Below, piece by piece: positions 13,710-21,151 of a stretch of DNA of 25,559 bases; within the stretch, counting starts at the first letter, position 1, and every line of letters begins with the position of its first letter. Origin of the DNA: Acidimicrobiia bacterium (GTDB lineage: Bacteria > Actinomycetota > Acidimicrobiia > IMCC26256 > PALSA-555); NCBI GenBank assembly GCA_017853455.1, contig JAFMJM010000001.1, positions 1 to 25,559 on the forward strand, read 5' to 3'. The position numbers were made by a program, and so were the translations under genes. Below the pieces are notes generated by a model. That model had not been told where the DNA came from and made no database searches. It was given only the letters and a program-made list of their open reading frames with translations.

Positions 13710-14924
13710 TCAGGCGGCCTTGCCCTTCGCACCGCGGACCAGCGCCATGTTGGGGTTCTCCGGCAGCTCCGTGAGGGGCTGGCGGATCTCCTCGACCGTC
13801 GGGCCGTACTGCGCGGCAAGCGGCGCCAGGGCGTCGAGGTCGAAGCCGTAGAGCTTGGCGGCGTTGCCGGCGAGGATCTTGCGCATCCGGTCCTCGTCGA
13901 AGTCGCAGAACACCTGGCGCAGGTGCTCCCGGGTGTAGGGGCCGGTGCCCTCGTCGTGGGGGTAGTCGCTGCCCCACATGAAGCGGTCCTCGCCCATGAA
14001 GTCGAGGGCCACCCGGGCCTCGGCCGGGCCGGGCTGGCTCGCCCCGAGCCACACGTTCTGGTGGAAGTAGTCGGTGGCCGAGCCCGCGATGGCGTCCTCG
14101 GGCCGGTACTTGAGCTCACCGATCGAGCCGCTGCGGACGTTCTCGATCATGGCGTCGAGGTCACGCAGCAGGCCGGGGATCCACGCTCCGCCGAGCTCGG
14201 TCATGACGAACTTGAGCTTCGGGAACCGCTGGAACACGCCCGAGATGATGAGGTACACGAGCGGGCGCTGCGAGTAGAAGGGCACCTCGTTCATGAGGAG
14301 CATCGGCGTCGCGGCGTAGCGGCCGTAGTCGGGGTTGCCGGTGCCACCGTGGGCGTTGATCGGGATGTCGAGGTCCTCGATGACCTTCCAGAGCCGGTCG
14401 TACTCCGGGTCCCAGAGCGGCTTGACGTGCTTGCAGTCGGGCGGGATGTTCGGGAGCAGGATGCCGCCGCGGAGGTTGTTCTCCTTGATGAAGTGCACGT
14501 CGGCGATGGCGTCGTCGATGTCGTTGAGGAAGATCTGCCCCACCCCGGCCCGGCGCTCCGGGTACCGGTTGCAGAAGTCGACCAGCCACCGGTTGTGGGC
14601 CCGCACCCCGGCGAGGCGCAGCTCGTACTGCTCGGGGGTGGGCGGCGGCGCGAAGAGCACGAAGCCCGGGTAGAACGGCGGCACGGTGTTGGGGAAGATC
14701 ACCTCGCCGACGACGCCGTCGGCCTCCTGCTGCTCGTTGCGGACGTCGTCGTCCCAGTTGCGCACCCGCAGCGACGTGTCGCGGAGGTCCTTCCACGGGT
14801 TCTTGTACTCGCCGCGCCAGTCGTCGAACGCCTGTCGGTAGGCCGGGTCGAGGTACTCGCGGTACTGCTCGTGGCTGCCGCCGGCGTGGGTGTCCGACGA
14901 GATGATGGTGTAGCGGTCGGCCAT
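13710..14924 (-). CDS. Amidohydrolase family metal-dependent hydrolase/decarboxylase (COG2159), paralogue B
   Basis: A 404-residue TIM-barrel protein of the Amidohydro_2 family. The N-terminus YTIISSDTHAGGS gives a D11-x-H13 metal motif. Other family blocks are VIFPNTVPPFYPG, HNRWLVDFCNRYPERRAGVG, LPINAHGG-type strand (DIPINAHGGTGNPDYG), KLKFVMTELGGAWIP and RFMWGSDYPHDEGTGPYT, containing the late metal Asp, with AGNAAKLYGFD closing the barrel. It belongs to a different subgroup from the paralogues at 10033 and 19806. The ATG at 14924 has an AGGAGGG ribosome site. It follows the agmatinase-like gene on the same strand after 67 nt holding a hairpin. The reaction is unknown; carboxylate loss or ring or amide hydrolysis are both possible in this family. 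Confidence 0.87.
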   Translation of the reverse strand: MADRYTIISSDTHAGGSHEQYREYLDPAYRQAFDDWRGEYKNPWKDLRDTSLRVRNWDDDVRNEQQEADGVVGEVIFPNTVPPFYPGFVLFAPPPTPEQYELRLAGVRAHNRWLVDFCNRYPERRAGVGQIFLNDIDDAIADVHFIKENNLRGGILLPNIPPDCKHVKPLWDPEYDRLWKVIEDLDIPINAHGGTGNPDYGRYAATPMLLMNEVPFYSQRPLVYLIISGVFQRFPKLKFVMTELGGAWIPGLLRDLDAMIENVRSGSIGELKYRPEDAIAGSATDYFHQNVWLGASQPGPAEARVALDFMGEDRFMWGSDYPHDEGTGPYTREHLRQVFCDFDEDRMRKILAGNAAKLYGFDLDALAPLAAQYGPTVEEIRQPLTELPENPNMALVRGAKGKAA

Positions 14925-14958
14925 CGGGCCCTCCTGGTGGTGGATGCGCAGTCGTTCA

Positions 14959-14977
14959 GAACCCGGCGACCGGGCTC
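14959..14977 (-). terminator. Hairpin between the agmatinase-like gene and amidohydrolase B
   Basis: Read on the minus strand, GAGCCCGG-TCG-CCGGGTTC forms an 8-bp stem with one G-T wobble and a 3-nt loop, starting 15 nt after the TAG of the agmatinase-like gene. No T tract follows. It could terminate, or partly attenuate, transcription into amidohydrolase B or protect an mRNA end. Confidence 0.35.
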
Positions 14978-14991
14978 CCGATTCCCCGAGC

Positions 14992-15927
14992 CTAGGCCCG
15001 GGCCTCCCGGGCGTGCCCGAGGAGGTAGAGCAGGTCGTAGGCGAACGTCGCCCCGGCCAGGGCCGTGACCCCGGCCGGGTCGTAGGGCGGTGACACCTCG
15101 ACCACGTCGGCGCCCACCACGTCGAGTCCGTCGAGGCCCCGCAGCAGCGCCCGGGCCTGGTGGGTGGTGGGCCCGCCGACCACCGGGGTGCCGGTGCCGG
15201 GGGCGTAGGCCGGGTCGAGGAAGTCGATGTCGAAGGTCAGGTAGACGGGCCGGTCACCGACGATCGTGCGGATCCGCTCCACGGTGGCCTCCATGGGGGC
15301 GGCGAGCAGCGTGTCGGCGTCGATCACCGTGAAGCCGTAGGTGTCGGGGTTGGGCGAGCGCATCCCGATCTGGACGGAGTGGGCCGGGTCGACCAGCCCG
15401 CGGGCCTGGGCGAGGTAGCCCCAGGTGCCGTGGTTGAGGTCGTCGCCCATGCCCCAGGTGTCGGAGTGGGCGTCGAAGTGGACCAGCGCCAGCGGGCCGT
15501 GGTGGGCGTGGTGCGCCTCGAGCAGCGGATAGGTGACCATGTGGTCACCGCCGAGCGACAGCACCGACACGCCGGCGGCGACGATCCCGCCGACCTGCTC
15601 GCGCACCGCCGTGCACATGCGGTCGGGGTAGGCCGCGCCGAAGGCCACGTCGGACCAGTCGACGACCTCGTGGCGGTCGAAGATGTTGTGGTCCCAGGGG
15701 TAGGGGCCCCACGGGTAGCAACCGACCAGCGACGTCTGCTCCCGGATGGCCCGCGGCCCGAACCGGGCGCCGGGCCGGTTGACGGTGCCACCGTCGAAGG
15801 CGATGCCCACCACCGCCATGTCGACCCCGGCGAGGTCGCGCGTGTAGCGCCTCCGCCCGAAGCTGAGTTCGCCGAGGTAGTCGACCCCGTGCATGAGCGC
15901 CTGACTGAGGTCGTGACCCAGGTCCAT
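14992..15927 (-). CDS. Agmatinase/ureohydrolase family protein
   Basis: A 311-residue arginase-superfamily enzyme that hydrolyses a guanidino compound to urea and an amine. The two-manganese site is complete: His129 in LSLGGDHMVTYP, Asp152/His154/Asp156 in HFDAHSDT, and Asp233/Asp235 in TFDIDFLDPAYAPGTGTPVVGG. LNHGTWGY (His166) matches the agmatinase loop FDHGT, and VEVSPPYD closes the fold. SLVGCYPW and VNRPGARFGPRAIREQ are also typical. It could act on agmatine, guanidinobutyrate or guanidinopropionate; the motifs do not separate these. The ATG at 15927 has a GGGGAGG ribosome site. It lies 39 nt downstream of the P450 gene on the same strand, so co-transcription is likely, an unusual partnership. 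Confidence 0.9.
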   Translation of the reverse strand: MDLGHDLSQALMHGVDYLGELSFGRRRYTRDLAGVDMAVVGIAFDGGTVNRPGARFGPRAIREQTSLVGCYPWGPYPWDHNIFDRHEVVDWSDVAFGAAYPDRMCTAVREQVGGIVAAGVSVLSLGGDHMVTYPLLEAHHAHHGPLALVHFDAHSDTWGMGDDLNHGTWGYLAQARGLVDPAHSVQIGMRSPNPDTYGFTVIDADTLLAAPMEATVERIRTIVGDRPVYLTFDIDFLDPAYAPGTGTPVVGGPTTHQARALLRGLDGLDVVGADVVEVSPPYDPAGVTALAGATFAYDLLYLLGHAREARA

Positions 15928-15966
15928 ACCGCCTCCCCGTCCGTGGGCTCCGCGTGACGAAGTCTG

Positions 15967-17217
15967 TCAGCCCCAGACGGCCGGGACCGTGTCCGGCCCA
16001 CGCTCGTACATGCCGATGATCTTGGTCGGCGGGGCGTCGGGATCGGTCCGGAGGTTCGGCAGACGGCGCAGCAGCGCACCGATGGCGGTGGCCATCTCGG
16101 CCCGGGCCACGTGCATCCCGAGGCAGATGTGGGGACCGTTGCCGAACGCCAGGTGGGTCCGCATCGGACGACCCGGGTCGTAGACGTCGGGGTTCTCCCA
16201 CCGCGCCGGGTCGCGGTTGGCAGCACCGAAGACCGGGTGGACGACCGAGCCGGACGGGACCGCGACCCCGGCCAACTCGGTGTCGTGCATCACGAACCGA
16301 CCGAAGGCGGGGTCGGTGGCGTTCCACCGCGTGCTCTCCTCGATCGCGGCCCGCAGGACGTCGGGGTCCTGGCGGGCGCGGTCGAGCCACTCGGGCTGGG
16401 CCAGGAGGGCGGTCAGCGTGATGCCCATCTGCTTCCAGGTGGTCCCCGAGCCGGCGGCCAGCAGCAGGAACGCGAAGCCGAGCACGTCGATGTCGGAGAG
16501 CACGTGGGTCTCGCCGTCCTCGGTGAGCTCCGCCTGGACCAGCACGCTGATCAGGTCGTCTTCGGGGCGCTCCCGCCGGGCGGCGACGATCGGGGCGACG
16601 ATCCCCATGAACTCCTGGATGCCCCGGCCCTGCGAGGTGACGGCGGCCCGGATGTCGAGCGCCTGCTCGACGGTCACCCCGAACGACCCGCAGATGGTGA
16701 GCAGCGGGATGGCGGCGCAGAACTCGACGTTGAGGTCGGCGGCGCCGTTGGCCTCGATGCCGTCGATCAGGGCCTCGACGGTGACCTCGATCCACTTCTC
16801 GATCCACCACCGGGCCCGCCCCGGCACGAACGACGGTTGCACCAGCGAGCGGTACCGGCGGTGCTGGTCGCCGTCCATGGTGAGCATGCTCGAGTCGGCC
16901 AGCGAGGCCGTCTCCCCGGGCATCAGCGACGACGACGAGAACGTCTCGGGGTGGCGGACGATGTGGTCGCAGGTCTCGAAGTCGAACGCCGAGAAGTGCC
17001 GGCGCTCCGGGAACGGCAGGCCCTGGAAGAACTCCTCACCGGTGAACCCGATGAGGCGCCCGGGTGTGCCCTCGTGGACCGGCCCGGACGCGCGCAGGCG
17101 CTGGAACTCCGGGTACGGGTCCGCTTCGTAGGACCCGCCCATGTGGGCGTAGACCTGCGACCGGAGGTCGAAGAGCTCGCGGATGCGGGCCGGGTCGAGG
17201 ACGAGTCGCTCGCCCAC
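15967..17217 (-). CDS. Cytochrome P450
   Basis: A 416-residue soluble bacterial P450 monooxygenase. The I-helix oxygen-activation motif is AGSGTTWKQ (255-263), the K-helix ExxR is Glu294-Arg297 in EESTRW, and the haem loop is FGNGPHICLGMHVAR with Cys365 as the iron ligand. MDGDQHRRYRSLVQPSF is the usual C-helix block. The GTG at 17217 starts 2 nt after the stop of the Ddn-like gene, so the two are translationally coupled; upstream in-frame starts would overlap that gene. No ferredoxin or ferredoxin reductase gene is nearby, so redox partners are encoded elsewhere. Family number and substrate cannot be set by eye; mycobacterial-type P450s of steroid, terpene or fatty acid metabolism are the closest in feel. 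Confidence 0.94.
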   Translation of the reverse strand: MGERLVLDPARIRELFDLRSQVYAHMGGSYEADPYPEFQRLRASGPVHEGTPGRLIGFTGEEFFQGLPFPERRHFSAFDFETCDHIVRHPETFSSSSLMPGETASLADSSMLTMDGDQHRRYRSLVQPSFVPGRARWWIEKWIEVTVEALIDGIEANGAADLNVEFCAAIPLLTICGSFGVTVEQALDIRAAVTSQGRGIQEFMGIVAPIVAARRERPEDDLISVLVQAELTEDGETHVLSDIDVLGFAFLLLAAGSGTTWKQMGITLTALLAQPEWLDRARQDPDVLRAAIEESTRWNATDPAFGRFVMHDTELAGVAVPSGSVVHPVFGAANRDPARWENPDVYDPGRPMRTHLAFGNGPHICLGMHVARAEMATAIGALLRRLPNLRTDPDAPPTKIIGMYERGPDTVPAVWG

Positions 17218-17219
17218 GG

Positions 17220-17663
17220 TCAGATCCGCTCGAGCAGCACCACCGGGATGACCCGGCTCGTGCGCGTCACGTACTCGTCGTAGTTGGGCCACACCGCCGT
17301 CGCGACCGCCCAGCACCGGTCGCGCTCGGCACCCTCGACGGTGCGGGCCCGGGCCCGGAAGACGTCACCCTTGACCTGCACCGTGACCTCGGGGTTGGCG
17401 GCGAGGTTGGTGTACCAGTGCGGGTTGTCGGGGGCGCCTCCCTTCGACGCGACCAGGACGCAGTTGTCGCCGTCGGGTCCGTAGATCAGGGGCACGGTCC
17501 GCTCGACGCCCGACTTGTGGCCCACCGTGGTGAGCAGCAGGCACGGCGCGCCGTTCCACAGGTAGCCGACCTCGCCGTTCGTCTCGCGGTACTTCGCGAC
17601 GTGCTCGTCGCCGATCAGGGTGATGTCGGGTGCGACGTAGTTCGATTCGGTGCCGTCGGACAC
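17220..17663 (-). CDS. F420H2-dependent nitroreductase/quinone reductase family protein (Ddn-like)
   Basis: A 147-residue split-barrel protein of the deazaflavin-dependent nitroreductase family (Rv3547 Ddn has 151 residues). Family blocks are visible in order: HVAKYRETNGEVGYLWNG, PCLLLTTVGHKSGVERTVPL, IYGPDGDNCVLVASKGGAPDNPHWYTNL and ANPEVTVQVKGDVFRARART. Members use reduced F420 to reduce quinones, enones or nitro groups. The GTG at 17663 has GGAGG 6 nt upstream. It is coupled to the P450 gene and lies 52 nt downstream of the SDR gene. It may reduce a double bond or ketone produced by those enzymes. This gene is the best single sign that the host makes F420. Confidence 0.9.
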   Translation of the reverse strand: MSDGTESNYVAPDITLIGDEHVAKYRETNGEVGYLWNGAPCLLLTTVGHKSGVERTVPLIYGPDGDNCVLVASKGGAPDNPHWYTNLAANPEVTVQVKGDVFRARARTVEGAERDRCWAVATAVWPNYDEYVTRTSRVIPVVLLERI

Positions 17664-17715
17664 GGGAACCTCCAGGGTCGGGTGCGGAAGCGGGTGGACG
17701 GGGATGCGGGCCGGG

Positions 17716-18495
17716 TTACCTGGCGACGTAGCCGCCGTCGACCGGCAGCAGGACGCCGGTGATGTTGCGCGACTCGTCGGACGCCAGGAACAGTGCCGCC
17801 TCGGCGCAGTCCTCGGCGGTGACGTACCGGCCGTTGGGCTGCAGGCCCGCGGCCATGTCGAGGTAGTCGTCGGGCGGCTTCGAGAACGGGTTCGCGGGGT
17901 CGACCATGATGAAGTTCGTCAACGGCATGGTGCCCGGGCAGATGGCGTTGACCCGGATGTCGTGCGGCGCGCACTCCACGGCGAGGCCCTTCGTGATCTG
18001 GTTGACCGCGCCCTTGGTGGCGCCGTAGACCACGCTGCCGAACCCGACCATGCCGGCGATCGAGCCGGTGTTGACGATGGTGCCGCCGCCGCCCTGGGCC
18101 TTGAACTGCCGGATGGCGTGCTTGCACCCGAGGAACACGCCGCCGAAGTTGACGGTCGTGAGCGTCTGCCAGCCCTCGAGGGTGGTCTCCTCGAAGACGG
18201 GCCCGGCGACCATGCCGGTGATCCCCGCGTTGTTGAACATCACGTCGAGGCGCCCGTAGGTGTCGACCGCGGCCTGCACCGCGGCCTCCACCTCGGCCTC
18301 GACCGTGACGTCGCAGTGGACCGCAGTGGCCGACCCGCCCGCCGCCTCGATCAGGCGGACCGTCTCGGCCGCCCAGTCGTCCTTCACGTCGGCCACGACG
18401 ATGCGGGCACCCTCCTGGGCGAAGCGCAGGGCGCAGGCCCGCCCCACTCCCGATCCGGCGCCGGTGATGACCACCACCTTGTCGAGCAGTCGCAC
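17716..18495 (-). CDS. Short-chain dehydrogenase/reductase (SDR, classical)
   Basis: A 259-residue classical SDR. The cofactor loop is TGAGSGVG (residues 11-18), and Asp36 after the second strand indicates NAD(H) preference. NNAG (88-91) and the catalytic set Asn116, Ser145, Tyr157 and Lys161 (VYGATKG) are all present. The C-terminal LFLASDESRNITGVLLPVDGGYV is typical. It should oxidise an alcohol or reduce a ketone. The GTG at 18495 is supported by a GGGGGG ribosome site. Three 11-bp direct repeats lie 25-57 nt upstream and may control the operon, which continues with the Ddn-like, P450 and agmatinase-like genes. TAA is the stop, unusual in this GC-rich window. Confidence 0.93.
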   Translation of the reverse strand: MRLLDKVVVITGAGSGVGRACALRFAQEGARIVVADVKDDWAAETVRLIEAAGGSATAVHCDVTVEAEVEAAVQAAVDTYGRLDVMFNNAGITGMVAGPVFEETTLEGWQTLTTVNFGGVFLGCKHAIRQFKAQGGGGTIVNTGSIAGMVGFGSVVYGATKGAVNQITKGLAVECAPHDIRVNAICPGTMPLTNFIMVDPANPFSKPPDDYLDMAAGLQPNGRYVTAEDCAEAALFLASDESRNITGVLLPVDGGYVAR

Positions 18496-18519
18496 GTCGT
18501 TCCCCCCTGTGATCGATCC

Positions 18520-18552
18520 GTGGTCGGACCGTGGTCGGATTGTGGTCGGATT
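18520..18552. repeat. Three 11-bp direct repeats (GTGGTCGGA + CC/TT), candidate regulator-binding iterons
   Basis: GTGGTCGGACC, GTGGTCGGATT and GTGGTCGGATT stand head to tail with a period of 11, about one helical turn. They are in the 72-nt gap upstream of the SDR gene and downstream of the CoA transferase gene. A further CCGTGGT follows, possibly a decayed fourth unit. Even spacing on one DNA face suits cooperative protein binding. Confidence 0.7.
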
Positions 18553-18567
18553 CCGTGGTGGCCGTCG

Positions 18568-19809
18568 TCAACGGACGACGTCGGCCACCTTGAGGTCGAT
18601 GATCTCGTCCATGGAGAGGCCCAGGCCGAGCAGGACCTCGTCGGTGTGCTGGCCGTGCCCGGGCGCCCGGCGCATGGCCGCCGGCCGCTCGTCGAACTGC
18701 ACGGCGCCGGCGGGCATGGCGAACGCCACCTCGCCGTCGTCGATCCGCCCGAGGTAGCCGTTGGCCACGACCTGGCGGTCGTCGGCCATCTCGGTCACCG
18801 CCTGGAACGGCTCCCACGGGAACGACTCGTCGGCGAAGGCCGTCCGCCACTCGTCGAGGGTCCGGGCCGCGAAGACCTCGTCGAGCGCCGCCAGGCACTC
18901 GGCGGCGTGCTGAGCCCGGACCCGGATGTCGGCGAAGCGCTCGTCGGCCAGCAGGTCGGGCCGGTCGACCGCCCGGCACAGGTCGGGCCAGTACTTGTCG
19001 GGCTGCAGGAAGCACAGCGTGAGGTGGCGGCCGTCGGCGGTGCGGAAGTTGGCGGTCAACGGATTGGGCGGCACGGGCCGGGTGCCCGGCGCGGGCAGCA
19101 CCGCCGGCTGGAACGTGCCCTGCAGCGCCGACAGCACGTCGGAGCCGAGCATCCACATGGCGGTGGCGAGCAGCGACACGTCGACCACCGAGCCCTCGCC
19201 GGTGCGGGCCTGCTTGAACAGGGCGGCCGCCACCCCGAACGCCAACTGCACCGCGCCGTTGCGGTCACCGAGGGCGCCGCGCTGGGCGATGGGGTCGTCG
19301 AGCCCGACCGGCGTGAGGGTGCGCCCGAGCCCACCCCGGGCCCAGAAGGCGGTGGCGTCGTAGGCCGGCTTGTCGGCGTCGGGGCCGCGGGCGCCGTAGC
19401 CGTGCCCGCGTGCGTAGATCAGCCGCGGGTTGACCGCCCGCAGCTCGTCGACGCCGAGTCCGAGCCGCTCGAGGCTGCCCGGGAGCATGTTCGTGAGGAA
19501 GACGTCGGCGTCGGCGATCAGCCGCAGGAACAGCGCCCTGCCCTCGGCGGTCTTCACGTCGAGGGCGACGCTGCGCTTGCCGCGGTTGGCGAGCTCCCAC
19601 GACACGTTGAGCGATCCGGTGCCGGCGCCGATCCCCTGCGAGACGAGGCCGCGGTAGCCGTCACCCGTCTCGGGGTGCTCGATCTTGACGACGTCGGCAC
19701 CCCAGTCGGCGAGCAACGCACCGGTGACCGGCACGAACACGAACTGCGCGAGCTCGACGACGCGCACCCCGGCGAACAGGTCGCCGGGCGTCCCCGGATC
19801 GCCGGTCAT
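18568..19809 (-). CDS. CaiB/BaiF family III CoA transferase
   Basis: A 413-residue family III CoA transferase, which moves CoA from a donor thioester to a carboxylic acid and so activates substrates for breakdown. The N-terminal block LFAGVRVVELAQFVFVPVTG and ALLADWGADVVKIEHPETGD are diagnostic. The catalytic aspartate is Asp182 in RGALGDRNGAVQLAFG. NRGKRSVALDVKTAEGR and ADVFLTNMLPGSLERLGLG also match. The C-terminal WEPFQAVTEMADDRQVVANGYL is typical of the family. Its ATG at 19809 overlaps the TGA of amidohydrolase C (ATGA), so the pair is co-translated. The reading frame stays open far upstream but there it is only the out-of-phase shadow of amidohydrolase C. Acyl donor and acceptor are unknown. 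Confidence 0.93.
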   Translation of the reverse strand: MTGDPGTPGDLFAGVRVVELAQFVFVPVTGALLADWGADVVKIEHPETGDGYRGLVSQGIGAGTGSLNVSWELANRGKRSVALDVKTAEGRALFLRLIADADVFLTNMLPGSLERLGLGVDELRAVNPRLIYARGHGYGARGPDADKPAYDATAFWARGGLGRTLTPVGLDDPIAQRGALGDRNGAVQLAFGVAAALFKQARTGEGSVVDVSLLATAMWMLGSDVLSALQGTFQPAVLPAPGTRPVPPNPLTANFRTADGRHLTLCFLQPDKYWPDLCRAVDRPDLLADERFADIRVRAQHAAECLAALDEVFAARTLDEWRTAFADESFPWEPFQAVTEMADDRQVVANGYLGRIDDGEVAFAMPAGAVQFDERPAAMRRAPGHGQHTDEVLLGLGLSMDEIIDLKVADVVR

Positions 19810-21014
19810 GTCGGCGGGGCGGGCGGCTCGGCCGGGGTGAAGCGGTAGAGCTTCTCGGCGTTGGCCCGCAGGATCTTGTACTGCGTGGCCTCGGGCAGGT
19901 TGGCGTCGTCGAGGAGCTTGCGCGCCACGCCGATGCAGTCGGGCCAGGTGGTGTCGGAGTGCGGGTAGTCCGTCTCGCACATGACGTTGTCCTCGCCGAT
20001 GATGTCGAGCGAGCGCAGGCCCGACGACTCCTCGATGAAGCAGCCGTAGATGTGCTTCCGGATGATCTCGCGCACGTTGAGGCGGTCGAGGTCGGCCATG
20101 ACCTGCTCGGTGGCGACGTTGTTGTTGTAGAAGCTGGTCGTCATGGCCTTGGCCCAGTGCCGCTGCTTGTCGATCACCTGCTCGGCCCGCTCGATGAAGT
20201 AGGGCATCCAGCCGATGTTGCCCTCGGAGAGGGCGATCTTCACGCCGGGGAACCGCTCGAACACGTCGGAGAACAGCCAGGCCAGCATGGTGCCCGCCGC
20301 CCGCACCGCCCCGAAGGTCAGGTTGGCGAGGCCGGGAGCGTCCGACGAGATGACCGGCATCGTCGACGACGAGCCGACGTGCATCGACACGACCATCTGC
20401 AGGTCCTGGGCCGCGGCGAGCACCGGGTCCCAGTAGCGCCCCGGGTCGTGGATGGTCGGCAGGCCGAGCGGCTCGGGGTTCTCGGAGAACGCGAACGACG
20501 TGGCGCCCTTGGCGGCGCAGCGCTCCATCTCGGTGGCGGCGAGGGCCGGGTCCCAGAACGGGATGATGATCAGCGGGATGAACCGACCGGGCGCCGCAGC
20601 GCACCACTCGTCGATCATCCAGTCGTTGTAGGCCTGCACGCACAGGAAGGCCAGGTCCTTGTCCTTGGCCTCCCAGAAGATCTGACCGCAGAAGCGCGGG
20701 AACGACGGGAAGTTCAGCGAGGCGAGGATGCCGGCCCGGTCCATGTCGGCCACGCGCTGGATCGGGTCGTAGGCCCCCGGGTGCATCTCGGAGTAGGGCA
20801 CCGGGTTGGGGGTGAACTCCTCCTTGGTGCGCCCGACCGTGACCGACAGCCCGGAGGTCGGGACGATCTTGTCCTCGTACATCCAGCGGTCGTCGGCGGT
20901 CATCCGCGGCGCGACGTCGTGGTACTTCGCCGGGAGCCGGTCGAGCCACACGCCGGGCGGCTCGATGACGTGGTCGTCGACCGACACCAGCCAGTTCAGG
21001 TCGTAGGCACCCAT
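19806..21014 (-). CDS. Amidohydrolase family metal-dependent hydrolase (COG2159), paralogue C
   Basis: A 402-residue Amidohydro_2 TIM-barrel protein. The first metal motif is D13-x-H15 in VSVDDHVIEPPGVW. Following blocks are QRVADMDRAGILASLNFPSFPRFCGQ (in parts), AYNDWMIDEWCAAAPGRFIPL, VSMHVGSSSTMP, IALSEGNIGWMPYFIERAE, IYGCFIEESSGL and CETDYPHSDTTWPD. It shares these in order with paralogue A at 10033, so an ancient duplication is clear. The ATG at 21014 has a GAGGAGG ribosome site. It is coupled by ATGA overlap to the CoA transferase, which suggests that its product or substrate is a carboxylic acid. An inverted repeat and a shared -10 region lie upstream, facing the IclR-type gene. Confidence 0.88.
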   Translation of the reverse strand: MGAYDLNWLVSVDDHVIEPPGVWLDRLPAKYHDVAPRMTADDRWMYEDKIVPTSGLSVTVGRTKEEFTPNPVPYSEMHPGAYDPIQRVADMDRAGILASLNFPSFPRFCGQIFWEAKDKDLAFLCVQAYNDWMIDEWCAAAPGRFIPLIIIPFWDPALAATEMERCAAKGATSFAFSENPEPLGLPTIHDPGRYWDPVLAAAQDLQMVVSMHVGSSSTMPVISSDAPGLANLTFGAVRAAGTMLAWLFSDVFERFPGVKIALSEGNIGWMPYFIERAEQVIDKQRHWAKAMTTSFYNNNVATEQVMADLDRLNVREIIRKHIYGCFIEESSGLRSLDIIGEDNVMCETDYPHSDTTWPDCIGVARKLLDDANLPEATQYKILRANAEKLYRFTPAEPPAPPT

Positions 21015-21033
21015 GGTCGCCTCCTCGTGGATA

Positions 21034-21049
21034 CGCTGGTATTTCAGCG
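21034..21049. promoter_or_regulatory. Inverted repeat in the divergent region, candidate IclR operator
   Basis: CGCTG-GTATTT-CAGCG is a perfect 5-bp inverted repeat with a 6-nt AT-rich centre. It lies between the ATG of amidohydrolase C and the putative shared -10 at 21060-21066, in the gap next to an IclR-type regulator gene. Autoregulation plus control of the divergent operon would be usual for such a layout. Confidence 0.4.
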
Positions 21050-21059
21050 CGTGTTCTCA

Positions 21060-21066
21060 TATGCTA
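21060..21066. promoter_or_regulatory. Candidate symmetric -10 region (TATGCTA) serving both strands
   Basis: TATGCT on the plus strand and TAGCAT on the minus strand overlap in TATGCTA. This would give leaders of about 85 nt for the IclR-type gene and 40 nt for amidohydrolase C. TATGCT is identical to the box before amidohydrolase A at 9985-9990. No clear -35 is seen on either strand. Confidence 0.35.
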
Positions 21067-21151
21067 GTGATCTCGGCGGGACCGGTCAAACGCGCCGACG
21101 GCGTCCCGACCGTCCCCGAACCCCGTCCCCGAACCCCTCCCGGAGCCCGTC

